Assembly (NCBI GenBank): GCA_031555505.1 | Contig: JAVBUH010000071.1 | Location: 1 to 40,541, forward strand | Direction: 5' to 3' | Origin: JAJDIA01 sp031555505 | Lineage (GTDB): Bacteria > Bacteroidota > Bacteroidia > Bacteroidales > Tannerellaceae | Length of the DNA stretch: 40,541 bases | Part shown: in pieces, positions 28,601-36,782 of the stretch | Numbering within the stretch: the first letter of the stretch is position 1 | How the letters are laid out: each line of letters begins with the position of its first letter | The notes under the pieces: model-generated | What the model saw: only the letters and a program-made list of their open reading frames with translations | Told to the model about the DNA's origin: nothing | Databases searched by the model: none | Program-made: the position numbers and the translations under genes

Positions 28601-28742
28601 TCTGATTGACAAAGCGCAAATGGGTCTCGGTTGCGTGAACAGTTGGGGTGCCCTGCCACTCGAAGCTTATCGTCTGCCCTACGGCGACTATACCTTCACC
28701 TTCGTCATGACCCCGGTATCTGCCTCCCTGGCTGGCCATTGA
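25635..28742 (+). CDS. lacZ: GH2 beta-galactosidase, LacZ type, exported
   Basis: The 1035-residue protein has a signal peptide ending near AWAQ (residue 20), so it probably acts in the periplasm. The domain order is that of LacZ: N-terminal sugar-binding jelly roll (about 50-230), immunoglobulin-like GH2 domain (235-335), TIM barrel (340-625), a DUF4981-like domain, and the C-terminal beta-gal small-chain-type sandwich (about 760-1030). Catalytic acid/base Glu463 lies in WSLGNEAGFG and the nucleophile Glu526 in IQCEYAHAMGNS. It would remove terminal beta-galactose from host or plant glycans. Bacteroidetes have many paralogues with other galactoside targets, so the exact substrate is open. 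The upstream oxidoreductase is 50 bp away and probably co-transcribed. Confidence 0.9.
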   Translation: MNIKLLACCCSLLGTTAWAQSNEWQNPEVNAVNRAPMHTNYFAYEHEAAAQKGCRESSRHFLSLNGDWKFFWVKDADARPTDFFRTDYNDKGWDRMPVPGLWEMNGFGDPIYVNIGYPWRNQAENNPPIVPILNNHVGSYRKEIELPADWKGKTVMAHFGSVTSNMYLWVNGRYVGYSEDSKLEAEFDLTSYLKPGKNLIAFQVFRWCDGSYLEDQDFLRLSGVARDCYLYARTANHIRDIQITPDLDAQYKDGSLQVDISLKGSGTVDLKLADCKGNEVATASLKGSGNLSTVINVSNPAKWTAETPVRYTLTATLKAGNAVQEVIPIKTGFRKVELKGGQILVNGQPVLFKGVNRHEVDPDKGYVVSRERMIQDIRLMKEFNINAVRTCHYPDNNLWYELCDEYGLYMVAEANVESHGMGYGDKTLAKVPGYAKAHLERNQRNVQRSFNHPSIIFWSLGNEAGFGPNFEACYTWIKKEDSSRAVQYEQAHGNDFTDIYCPMYLNYQRSEDYCKNNPAKPLIQCEYAHAMGNSQGGFKEYWDLIRKYPAYQGGFIWDFVDQSLHLTSAEGISYYGYGGDFNRYDASDNNFMDNGLISPDRKPNPHMYEVGHYYQSVWVTPADLAKAEIAIYNENFFRDLSNYTAEWQLLADGLPVQTGSIDKLDIQPQQTKAYRLDYTLDGLCPQQELLLNISFRLKKAEPLLPAGYVVAKDQFTVRPYQAPALTVANQERVNQSTVLPVVKDNDATYLIVEGYHFVAEFGKADGFLCKYDVNGMAVLKDGGRLTPNFWRAPTDNDFGANLQKKYAVWKNPALKLTTFTHTMENGLAIVEASYAVEAVSARLKITYTINNAGTIKVTQTMTADKSTKVSDMFRFGMQLQAAEALGNICYYGRGPIENYADRNHVTDLGLYRQTVDQQFYSYIRPQENGNKTDIRWWQLLNLSGNGVMFTAEAPFSASALHYAIESLDDGEKKDQRHSELVSKVDYTNFLIDKAQMGLGCVNSWGALPLEAYRLPYGDYTFTFVMTPVSASLAGH

Positions 28743-28766
28743 TCCGGCAATGATGAGCGAAGGATA

Positions 28767-28862
28767 GTCAGAAACTGTTTAAATTTTAGATTCTTATTCT
28801 GTTCAGCATGAGTTTTATCATTGCCAACTGAATCAGAATCTAAAATTTAAACAGTTTCTGAC
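28767..28862. repeat. 28-bp perfect inverted repeat between lacZ and araC-type gene
   Basis: The arm 28767-28794 is perfectly complementary to 28835-28862, with a central ~40 bases that extend the stem imperfectly. The arms are AT-rich with a GTCAGAAAC outer end. It is 24 bases after the lacZ stop and before the promoter of the next gene, so it may terminate lacZ transcription. Its compact 96-bp size with long terminal inverted repeats also fits a MITE-like element; I see no clear target duplication. Confidence 0.7.
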
Positions 28863-28883
28863 AGTTATCGTCAATGCATTTCT

Positions 28884-28891
28884 TATTTTTG
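28884..28891 (+). promoter_or_regulatory. -7 promoter element of AraC-type regulator gene
   Basis: TATTTTTG matches TAnnTTTG, 38 bases before the ATG at 28929. Confidence 0.5.
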
Positions 28892-28928
28892 TGCTGTTTT
28901 TAATCTCACAAGGAAATAGACCACTTAT

Positions 28929-30194
28929 ATGACAGCCAATGTTAGAGAAATAATATACCTGCAAATCTCCATTTCGTTCACGATAACGTTGATCGGTTGC
29001 CTGTTCCTTTTCCTGAAGGCAGACAGCGTCCGGTCGCGCCGGATACTGGCGTGGATCATGGGGCTATGGGCAGTCAACTTTGCAATCCGCCTCATCGGCC
29101 CGTTGTTCCATGTCTATCCGATCGCGAAAGAAGTTTATTGGTCGCCGTTGTTCCTCATCGTCGGCCCTTTCCTTGCACTCCTACTCCTCTGGTATGTGAT
29201 CGAATTGATCCGTCCCGGATGGATCAACTGGCGGCGGGCGTGGTGGATATCACTCCCCTGGCTCACTGTATCGGCTATCTACCCCATTGGCCTATGGTTG
29301 CTCGACGAACCGTATATCAGGCTGCAACGCTTCTCCGATCTGACCGGACACATCACGGAATTCAACGTCTGGTATCGCTTCATCCTCTTTGTGATGAGTT
29401 TTGCCTATATCTATTGGCTGAATAAATTCGCCCTCCGCTACCGGTATTATTATGATAAGTGGTGTATTGAAAACTACGCCTCCACCGAGCAGATGGATAT
29501 CTCCTGGTTGCGGTATATCGCCGGCGGCCTACTGGTGGTGACAATCCTATATAGCTGTATGCTATTCAACCTCGGGCTTGAAGTCTGGATACTCCACCAA
29601 ATCGCCATGCAATCCGTACTGCTTACCGCTTTCTATTATGGGCTCTATCACCGTAACCCCTATACCGAGCAGTTCTTTGAGCAGACGATGGACGAAACCG
29701 GCGCCCAACAGCTTTTCGAAACATCGCATACCCGTATTGGCAAGGACGACAACAACTTTGCCGACCATCTCCCCGGCTACATAGAAGCCGTGGAAACCTG
29801 GATGCAGACCAGCAAGCCTCACCTCCGGAGCGATTTCAAGCTGCTTGATGTATCCGAAATACTCCCCCTCAACCGCAGCTACCTGTCCCGCGTGTTCAAT
29901 GAAGGCTTCGGCTCTTCCTTCTGCCAGTTTGTACAGAACAGGCGCATGGAAAAAGCCCGCGAACTCCTGCTCTGCCAGCAGCAACTCACGATCAAGGAAA
30001 TCACCTACGAATGTGGATTTTCTTCCACCTCCGCTTTCCACGCCACCTTCCGCGAAAAGACGGGTATGACACCCAGCCAATTCCGCCAACAGGCCTCCCG
30101 CCCAACCCTTACACCAGACGCCGTGGGCGAACCTCCCTCTTCGCCCCGGATAAACAATCAACCAACAACGGAACAAGGCACCCGCAAACAATAA
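28929..30194 (+). CDS. Membrane-anchored AraC-type transcriptional regulator
   Basis: The 421-residue protein has about seven predicted hydrophobic helices in its first ~245 residues (for example around 12-30, 73-97 and 197-240), followed by a linker and an AraC/XylS DNA-binding domain at about 302-388. The second helix-turn-helix carries the family signature IKEITYECGFSSTSAFHATFREKTGMTPSQFR. The membrane part has no recognised ligand motif. It would sense an envelope or extracellular cue and act directly on DNA, a layout frequent in Bacteroidetes. The C-terminal ~35 residues are proline- and glutamine-rich. Its neighbours are lacZ upstream and a MACPF lipoprotein downstream, on the same strand; either may be a target, but this is inference. 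Confidence 0.85.
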   Translation: MTANVREIIYLQISISFTITLIGCLFLFLKADSVRSRRILAWIMGLWAVNFAIRLIGPLFHVYPIAKEVYWSPLFLIVGPFLALLLLWYVIELIRPGWINWRRAWWISLPWLTVSAIYPIGLWLLDEPYIRLQRFSDLTGHITEFNVWYRFILFVMSFAYIYWLNKFALRYRYYYDKWCIENYASTEQMDISWLRYIAGGLLVVTILYSCMLFNLGLEVWILHQIAMQSVLLTAFYYGLYHRNPYTEQFFEQTMDETGAQQLFETSHTRIGKDDNNFADHLPGYIEAVETWMQTSKPHLRSDFKLLDVSEILPLNRSYLSRVFNEGFGSSFCQFVQNRRMEKARELLLCQQQLTIKEITYECGFSSTSAFHATFREKTGMTPSQFRQQASRPTLTPDAVGEPPSSPRINNQPTTEQGTRKQ

Positions 30195-30403
30195 ACAGGC
30201 CGACAGGGTATCCATAATCAACAGATTATCAGCAACGTTTACAATCTGTCAACTTTATTTTACAAATTGACTAAACGGTTGCCGAACTTTTCAACGACAT
30301 CGGGGTTACTAACTAAGTAATTCGGGAAGCGATTTCCGGCACTACATCACAAAGCAGTAAGGCAGCATATTTTTTAACCCTCACATAATAATTTAGTAAA
30401 CAC

Positions 30404-32323
30404 ATGAAGAAGTATTGTAGTATTTTATGTATGACGTTGTGCCTGGGACTGATGACCGTTTTCGCAGGATGCAACGATAACGAAGCGGATGACGTATTGC
30501 CCGCTATCAATCTGGACGAGATTGATTACAGTTTTACCGAATCGGATATGTTTTACCAGCTGCCCAAAGGCATTAAGGAAAAGACTTTCGACTTCAAAAC
30601 CCGTGCCAACTGGACCGTCCGCCTGTCCAATCCGGAAATCAAAGACCTCTTTGAAATTTCCAAAACAGCCGGCAATGGTGACGGATCTATCCGTATAGCC
30701 TTGAAGAAAGGAGCACAGATACCACTGTATATCGGTTTGGTATTCACCTTTACAAGCGACAAAGTTTCTACCAAATCCACCACTATCGAAGTGCAAAAAT
30801 ACCTGATGGCTTCGCCCGACGAGTTGGCTATCGGAGAAGGAGACGTGGTAAACGATGTACTTGGCCGGGGATATGATATCTTTGCCGACCTCAACGCAGC
30901 CAATGTCAAAGGGATCGTTTTTGATACCCGGAAACTGAATGCAAAGAACAAGTTGGAAAAATTGACAGGAGGCTTCAATGCCACCAACACACAAGTAAGC
31001 GGCAAGTCTTACAACGAGACCAACACAGCGTGGTCGACCGGCATGAATGGTACGTTCAGCACCATCAAACTCATGGGACTATTAGCCTCTCCTTTTCAGG
31101 CAACGCTCAATGGCATGCTGCAAGGCAGCACCACTACCAAGGAAACGCGGGAATTCGCTGTCACCTCATTGGCTGCGATTGTGACCCGGCGCCAGATCAA
31201 CGACAACTATATTCTTACCGTAAACGATGTGGTGGAGCCGGGAGAAAGCCAATCCCAGAATGACGCCGCCAGAGACTCCGTACTGCAGTACCTTACGGTA
31301 GAAGCAGCCAATGCCATTAATGGAGATGTAAGCTTCAAAAAGATATTCGACCTCTATGGCACCCATGTAATCACCGCCGCCCAATTTGGCGGACGATACG
31401 ACTACGTCTTTGCGCGTGAAAAAGGAGAATACCTGTCCAGCGCGGCCCAATCCGCCGGTTTTGGCCTGTCCAAGCGAATTGGGAAAAAGATGTTGAAAAA
31501 CTACCAAATCAATGCCGATGTGAACTATACGCACAACGACTCTGTCAGCTTCTACCAGGACGGAAACATTGTCAAAGAGCGACGGATGGGCGGCAGCAGC
31601 ACGAGCAGCCTGGATGAGTGGCTGGAAAAACTTCCCACAAGCGCTACAGAAGACCTGGCGATGATCGGACTCATCTTTAACAACAGTGATGACAATAGAG
31701 GCCTCCTGCCCATTTACCAACTGTGTAAAGACGCTACCCGCCGCAATGCCATGAAAGAGGCCTGGGAAACCTACATCGAGGAAAACGCCATCTATATGAC
31801 GGAAGCCAGACGCATCCTGGCCGATGTAATGATCGTGAATGCCCGGGATGGTTCGCAAGAACTCAAACAGCTCACAGGCTTCGATGGCCAAACAAGAGTA
31901 TACAAAAGAGGTTTAATGGTATCGGCTATCAACAATGATAAATATGTAGACTCTGAAAACTATTTCTATTATGTGATGGGATACGACGATAATCCGAACA
32001 TCGGTTTCACCGATATCATCATTAAACACCGGGGGGAAGGTGCCGGAGAAAACTTCACCGCACGCGGTGCTACGTCTACCGATGGTATCACAGGGGTACC
32101 CACCCAGCACAACCGCCTATATATCAAGCGAAGAACCGACACCACGGCATCCACTGATTTAATCACAGGGCTCAAATGGGTGCAAGGTGATACAGCTGCA
32201 ACCACAGAAAGCGCCAATGCGGGTCTGCAGTGGATCAAGACAACGGGCGAAGAATGGTTAGCCGCTGTAGGTCGGCCGCACACCGACCTATTCTTGTATT
32301 ACACCAAAGCTACCTTGCCGTAA
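30404..32323 (+). CDS. MACPF-domain lipoprotein, BSAP-like
   Basis: The 639-residue protein has a lipoprotein signal (lipobox FAGC, Cys23). Residues ~33-115 resemble a BACON-like beta-sandwich (RANWTVRLSN, then a threonine/serine-rich strand TTIEVQKYL). A MACPF domain spans about 130-490: its signature YGTHVITAAQFGG is at residues 318-330 and matches the perforin/complement pattern Y-G-T-H-x(6)-GG. The C-terminal ~145 residues (NIGFTDIIIKHRG, LYIKRR) look like a beta-prism (MABP-like) domain, as in the Bacteroides MACPF proteins. Known Bacteroidales secreted antimicrobial proteins (BSAPs) with MACPF domains kill closely related strains. Whether this one does is not shown. An AraC-type gene lies upstream and a strong terminator follows. 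Confidence 0.88.
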   Translation: MKKYCSILCMTLCLGLMTVFAGCNDNEADDVLPAINLDEIDYSFTESDMFYQLPKGIKEKTFDFKTRANWTVRLSNPEIKDLFEISKTAGNGDGSIRIALKKGAQIPLYIGLVFTFTSDKVSTKSTTIEVQKYLMASPDELAIGEGDVVNDVLGRGYDIFADLNAANVKGIVFDTRKLNAKNKLEKLTGGFNATNTQVSGKSYNETNTAWSTGMNGTFSTIKLMGLLASPFQATLNGMLQGSTTTKETREFAVTSLAAIVTRRQINDNYILTVNDVVEPGESQSQNDAARDSVLQYLTVEAANAINGDVSFKKIFDLYGTHVITAAQFGGRYDYVFAREKGEYLSSAAQSAGFGLSKRIGKKMLKNYQINADVNYTHNDSVSFYQDGNIVKERRMGGSSTSSLDEWLEKLPTSATEDLAMIGLIFNNSDDNRGLLPIYQLCKDATRRNAMKEAWETYIEENAIYMTEARRILADVMIVNARDGSQELKQLTGFDGQTRVYKRGLMVSAINNDKYVDSENYFYYVMGYDDNPNIGFTDIIIKHRGEGAGENFTARGATSTDGITGVPTQHNRLYIKRRTDTTASTDLITGLKWVQGDTAATTESANAGLQWIKTTGEEWLAAVGRPHTDLFLYYTKATLP

Positions 32324-32370
32324 ACATGACTGCAACGACAGTATAGACGATACCGCATAAACAAACCGAC

Positions 32371-32418
32371 AGCGCAGTAAAACCCGGGATACCACTCCGG
32401 TTTTACTGCGCTTTCTTT
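32371..32418 (+). terminator. Rho-independent terminator of MACPF gene
   Basis: A 14-bp perfect stem (32371-32384 with 32399-32412) is followed by TTCTTT. It is 48 bases after the stop codon. Confidence 0.85.
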
Positions 32419-32472
32419 CCTGCCATTAGCATTTATTTAGGGTATAGATGCAGCATAAAAAGGAGAAACACC

Positions 32473-32480
32473 TACTTTTG
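32473..32480 (+). promoter_or_regulatory. -7 promoter element of HD-domain gene
   Basis: TACTTTTG matches TAnnTTTG, 62 bases before the ATG at 32542. Confidence 0.5.
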
Positions 32481-32541
32481 TCGCTGCCAGACGGGAACAG
32501 ACAAACCCGACCGGCAAACCAACAAAAAGAAGCACTGCAGC

Positions 32542-33084
32542 ATGAACCCATACACACTCCTCACCAAATACTACCCCGAAGGATCGGAAGCCTACCGGAT
32601 ATTAGTGGTACATAGCCGTGCCGTGGCCGACAAAGCGCTTGCCATCGCCCGGATGCATCCGGAAACAGCCTGGGATATGGCTTTTATCGAAGAGGCCGCC
32701 CTGCTGCACGACATTGGCGTGTTCCGTTGCCATGCGCCCGACATTGACTGCCATGGCGATGCGCCTTATATCTGCCATGGCTACCTGGGTGCCGACTTGC
32801 TCCGCCAGGAGGGTTACCCGCGCCACGCGCTGGTGAGCGAACGGCATACCGGTACAGGGCTGTCGTTGGAAATGATCGAAGCGCAACAACTGCCCTTGCC
32901 CCACCGCGACATGCGACCGGTGAGCGACGAAGAACAACTGATCTGCTTTGCCGACAAGTTTTTCAGCAAGACGCAACCGGAGAAAGAGAAGCCTGTGGAA
33001 AAAGTACGTAAAAGCCTGCAAAAGTACGGCCCGGAAACCGTAGACCGGTTCAACACTTGGTGTAAACGCTTTTTAGGAGAATAA
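32542..33084 (+). CDS. HD-domain phosphohydrolase
   Basis: The 180-residue protein is a single HD domain: His24 in VVHSRAV, the His56-Asp57 pair in LLHDIG, and Asp138 in CFADKFF, the four metal ligands of the superfamily. The size fits the small cytosolic HD proteins that act on nucleotides or other phosphomonoesters; the substrate cannot be read from the sequence. It sits between the MACPF gene and lptD, with separate promoter motifs for itself and for lptD. Confidence 0.85.
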   Translation: MNPYTLLTKYYPEGSEAYRILVVHSRAVADKALAIARMHPETAWDMAFIEEAALLHDIGVFRCHAPDIDCHGDAPYICHGYLGADLLRQEGYPRHALVSERHTGTGLSLEMIEAQQLPLPHRDMRPVSDEEQLICFADKFFSKTQPEKEKPVEKVRKSLQKYGPETVDRFNTWCKRFLGE

Positions 33085-33109
33085 TCAAAGGACGCTTACT
33101 AAATTATTA

Positions 33110-33117
33110 TACCTTTG
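33110..33117 (+). promoter_or_regulatory. -7 promoter element of lptD
   Basis: TACCTTTG matches TAnnTTTG exactly and lies 18 bases before the preferred ATG at 33136. The ATG is preceded by a weak leader; an in-frame start codon at 33115 would lie inside the promoter motif. Confidence 0.6.
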
Positions 33118-33135
33118 CAGTCGCTAAACATCCGT

Positions 33136-35988
33136 ATGGACAGAAAACTGATCATCCTGCTGTTGACCCTGACGGGAGTTTTGTGTGCCTTTGCACAGGA
33201 GATTACACTTCCTGTGACAGAACGGGTACATGCCGATTCGTTGTCTATACTCGTCCCGGATACACTCCTCACCATTAGGATGCCCGACACGCTCCAGACT
33301 GGGACAATCCTCCCGGGGGCATCTATTGCAGATGACCTATCGACAGAGAAATTCCCAACGGATACCCTCACCACCGATTCAGCTACCCTCAAAAAATCGC
33401 CGCTTGATGCACCGGTCAACTATACTGCTAAAGACTCCATTGTGATGACGGGTAAGAACTGGGCCTACCTCTATGGCGAAGGGAATGTGAAATATGAGAA
33501 CATCGAGCTCCAATCCGAACTGATCGAGATGAGTATGGACAGCAGCCTGGTATTTGCCAAGTTCGGGCTCGATTCTGTAGGCGACGAATTTGGTTATCCC
33601 CTCTTTACACAAGGCGATCAGCAGTATGAGTCGAAAATGATGCGCTACAACTTCAAGTCGAAGAAAGGCTACATCACCGACGTGATCACCCAACAGGGCG
33701 AAGGCTATGTCACCTCCGGCCGCACCAAGAAAATGCCCGACGACGCCCTTTATATGGTAGACGGTAAATATACCACCTGCGACGAGCACGACCACCCCCA
33801 CTTCTATATACAGATGACAAAGGCCAAGGTACGGCCCGGCAAAAATATCGTGACCGGACCGGTGTACCTGGTGATTGAAGATGTGCCGTTGCCGCTGGCA
33901 TTACCATTCTGCTTCTTTCCCTTCACCGAATCGTACTCGTCAGGGATACTTATGCCTACTTTCGGCGACGAATCCACACGCGGCTACTTCCTGCGCGACG
34001 GGGGATACTACTTCGCCCTCAGCGACTATATGGACCTGGCCGTGCTGGGCGAGATCTATACCAAAGGGTCATGGGGGCTGAGCACACGCTCTACGTACCG
34101 CAAACGCTACAAGTTCTCGGGTAGTTTCAATGCCTCGTATATAGTGACCCAGGTGGGCGACAAAATACCCCATCTGGCCGAAGGCAAGACCAGTGACTAT
34201 AGCAAGACGAAAGACTTTAAACTCCAATGGACACACACGCAGGATGCTAAGGCCAACCCGTATCTCAACTTCTCGGCCAGCGTGAACTTTGCCACCCAGA
34301 GTTACGACCGCAACAACACGATGAGCCACTACAACGGCGATATGACGCAAAACACGAAGAGTTCGTCTGTCAACGTCACCAAGCGCTTTGCCAACAGCCC
34401 CTTCTCCCTCTCGGCCACAGCCAACGTGAACCAGGTAACCAGAGATACAACGGTAGCTCTTACCCTTCCGAATGTCTCCATCACCATGAGCCGTATCTAT
34501 CCACTGAAGCGGAAAAACGCCATCGGTAAGGAACGGTGGTATGAGAAGATTTCCATGTCGTATACCGGTTACTTCAACAACAGCATCCAAACCAAGGAAT
34601 ACCTCCTGTTTAAATCCAATCTGATCAAAGACTGGAAAAACTCCATGGAGCATACGATCCCCGTACAGGCAACATTCTCGCTGTTTAAATACCTGAACAT
34701 CACCCCATCGTTCAACTACAAAGAACGTTGGTATACCAGCAATATCGAACAAAGATATGACGCCTCGCTACACAAATTGATGCCTGCCGATACCACCTAT
34801 GGTTTCTATCGCATCTTCGACTATAGCGCTGCTGTCTCGGCGGCCACCACACTCTATGGCTTTTACCAGCCGGTGATCCCATTCTTCGGCGTGGAGATGA
34901 TCCGCCACCGCTTCGAGCCATCGGTGAGCTTCAGTGCTACGCCCGACTTTGGCAGTTCTAAGTACGGGTATTGGGAATCCTATTCGTACATGGATGCCAA
35001 CGGCGAAATGCACATGGGTAAATACTCTCCTTTTGCGCACAACGGTAGCATACCCGGCCAGTCGGGCAAATCGGGAAGCCTCAATTTCAGTATTGCCAAC
35101 AACCTGGAAGCGAAAGTGAAGTCGGAAAGCGATTCTACAGGTATCAAGAAGATCAGTCTTATAGATAACCTGTCGATGGGGATGAGCTACAACCTGGCCG
35201 CCGATTCCTTCAAATGGAGCGATGTGAACGTAGGCCTTCGTCTGAAGATCACCAAAAGCTACACGCTCAACCTCAATGCCATTTTTGACACCTATAGGTA
35301 TACTGCCGATGCGAATGGTAATCCACGGCGGAAAGATGTGCCCCGCTGGAAAGACGGCGGACTTCCCCGCTTCAAATCCACATCGACCAGTTTCTCGTAT
35401 ACGTTCAACAATGATACATTCAAAAATCTGTTCGGAGGAAACAAAGACAACGAATCTACCGATAGCAGCCAACCGCCGGTCACTCCGTTTGGCGAAGAAG
35501 GGAGTGAGAACGACTTCGGCCCCGATGCGCTGAACGAAAACGAAGCCCAGAAATCCACCGGTGGACGGATGCGTACGGGCGAGAAGACAAAAGAAGGCGA
35601 ATATGACGAAGACGGCTATATGGTGAATACGATTCCCTGGAGCCTGTCGTTCAGTTATGGGTTACAGGTGGGATATGGCTCGTTCGACACAGACCGGATG
35701 GAATATCGCTACAAGTTCGGCAACTCACTCAGCTTCAACGGGAACATCCAGCCTACCAAGAACTGGCGAATCAACTTCAACGCCACATACGACTTTGATG
35801 CCGGGAAGATATCCTTCATGACTCTCAACCTCTCCCGCAATATGCACTGCTTCCAGATGACAGCCAGCATCGTTCCCGTGGGACGTTACAAATCCTATTC
35901 CTTCAGCATTGCCGTCAGCTCGTCGCTCCTCAAAGACCTCAAGTACGACAAGAGCAGTAACTACCGCGACGGACAGAGTTGGTATTAA
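33136..35988 (+). CDS. lptD: LPS assembly protein LptD, Bacteroidetes type
   Basis: LptD is the outer-membrane barrel that inserts lipopolysaccharide into the outer leaflet, fed by the Lpt bridge. The 950-residue protein (start 33136, chosen from the promoter position) has a signal peptide ending near AFAQ, a serine/threonine/aspartate-rich linker, then an OstA-like beta-jelly-roll (about 105-260; GEGNVKYENIELQSELIEM), and a C-terminal barrel that contains VPLPLALPFCFFPF and GILMPTFGDESTRGYFLRDGGYY, the landmark start of LptD barrels. An acidic low-complexity insert at about 775-835 (GEEGSENDF, KTKEGEYDEDG) interrupts the barrel region, as in relatives. It lies 51 bp after the HD gene with its own promoter. 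Confidence 0.9.
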   Translation: MDRKLIILLLTLTGVLCAFAQEITLPVTERVHADSLSILVPDTLLTIRMPDTLQTGTILPGASIADDLSTEKFPTDTLTTDSATLKKSPLDAPVNYTAKDSIVMTGKNWAYLYGEGNVKYENIELQSELIEMSMDSSLVFAKFGLDSVGDEFGYPLFTQGDQQYESKMMRYNFKSKKGYITDVITQQGEGYVTSGRTKKMPDDALYMVDGKYTTCDEHDHPHFYIQMTKAKVRPGKNIVTGPVYLVIEDVPLPLALPFCFFPFTESYSSGILMPTFGDESTRGYFLRDGGYYFALSDYMDLAVLGEIYTKGSWGLSTRSTYRKRYKFSGSFNASYIVTQVGDKIPHLAEGKTSDYSKTKDFKLQWTHTQDAKANPYLNFSASVNFATQSYDRNNTMSHYNGDMTQNTKSSSVNVTKRFANSPFSLSATANVNQVTRDTTVALTLPNVSITMSRIYPLKRKNAIGKERWYEKISMSYTGYFNNSIQTKEYLLFKSNLIKDWKNSMEHTIPVQATFSLFKYLNITPSFNYKERWYTSNIEQRYDASLHKLMPADTTYGFYRIFDYSAAVSAATTLYGFYQPVIPFFGVEMIRHRFEPSVSFSATPDFGSSKYGYWESYSYMDANGEMHMGKYSPFAHNGSIPGQSGKSGSLNFSIANNLEAKVKSESDSTGIKKISLIDNLSMGMSYNLAADSFKWSDVNVGLRLKITKSYTLNLNAIFDTYRYTADANGNPRRKDVPRWKDGGLPRFKSTSTSFSYTFNNDTFKNLFGGNKDNESTDSSQPPVTPFGEEGSENDFGPDALNENEAQKSTGGRMRTGEKTKEGEYDEDGYMVNTIPWSLSFSYGLQVGYGSFDTDRMEYRYKFGNSLSFNGNIQPTKNWRINFNATYDFDAGKISFMTLNLSRNMHCFQMTASIVPVGRYKSYSFSIAVSSSLLKDLKYDKSSNYRDGQSWY

Positions 35989-36068
35989 ACCATCAGCCAT
36001 TCATCGCAGCGCAACAGCCGATTCAACACTTACGGATCTCTGCTATCAACAGATCATGTCAATAATGA

Positions 36069-36731
36069 TTACCATTCGATGGGCGATTGCCCGATAGAAA
36101 CCAGATAGGCATTGGCCTGGCTGAAAGGCTTGCTGCCAAAGAAGCCCCGGTAGGAAGAAAGCGGCGACGGATGTGCCGACTTAAGCACAAGATTACGTGA
36201 AGGATCTACAAATGCCCCCTTGCGCTGTGCATACGATCCCCACAGTATATAGACAATATGATCACGCTCGGCTGCCAGACGGTGTATCACCGCATCGGTA
36301 AACGCCTCCCAACCCCGATTCTGATGCGAACCAGCCTGATGGGCTCGAACGGTAAGTGTGGCGTTAAGCAATAACACTCCCTGATCAGCCCAACGGATCA
36401 GGCTGCCGCTCGGAGGCATTGGTTTACCCAGATCGGATTCAATCTCTTTGAAAATATTGACCAGCGAAGGGGGGAAAGGCACTCCATCCTGCACGGAAAA
36501 ACAAAGCCCGTGTGCTTGCCGCGGTTCATGATAGGGATCTTGTCCGAGGATCACAACCTTTACTTTATCAAAAGGACAGTGATCGAATGCCTGGAAGATA
36601 TATGGTCCGGGAGGATATACCGTGGTAGTGGCATATTCGTGCCGTACAAATGTAGTCAGCTGCCTGAAATAGTCTTTTCCAAACTCTCCGGTCAACCGTT
36701 CTTTCCAGCTTTGTTCGATCTTTACATCCAT
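36069..36731 (-). CDS. ung: Uracil-DNA glycosylase
   Basis: The enzyme removes uracil from DNA as the first step of base excision repair. The 220-residue length is standard for family 1. Motif A GQDPYHE with catalytic Asp65, the LLLNATLTV strand near residues 120-128, and the HPSPLS loop with His187 are all intact. It lies 51 bp downstream of asnA on the same strand and is probably on the same transcript. The 80 bp between its 3' end and the lptD stop hold no feature I can name. Confidence 0.95.
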   Translation of the reverse strand: MDVKIEQSWKERLTGEFGKDYFRQLTTFVRHEYATTTVYPPGPYIFQAFDHCPFDKVKVVILGQDPYHEPRQAHGLCFSVQDGVPFPPSLVNIFKEIESDLGKPMPPSGSLIRWADQGVLLLNATLTVRAHQAGSHQNRGWEAFTDAVIHRLAAERDHIVYILWGSYAQRKGAFVDPSRNLVLKSAHPSPLSSYRGFFGSKPFSQANAYLVSIGQSPIEW

Positions 36732-36782
36732 AATAATATATCGTTTAACAGGCGTAGTGAACAGCGAACAGTTACCATTTCA

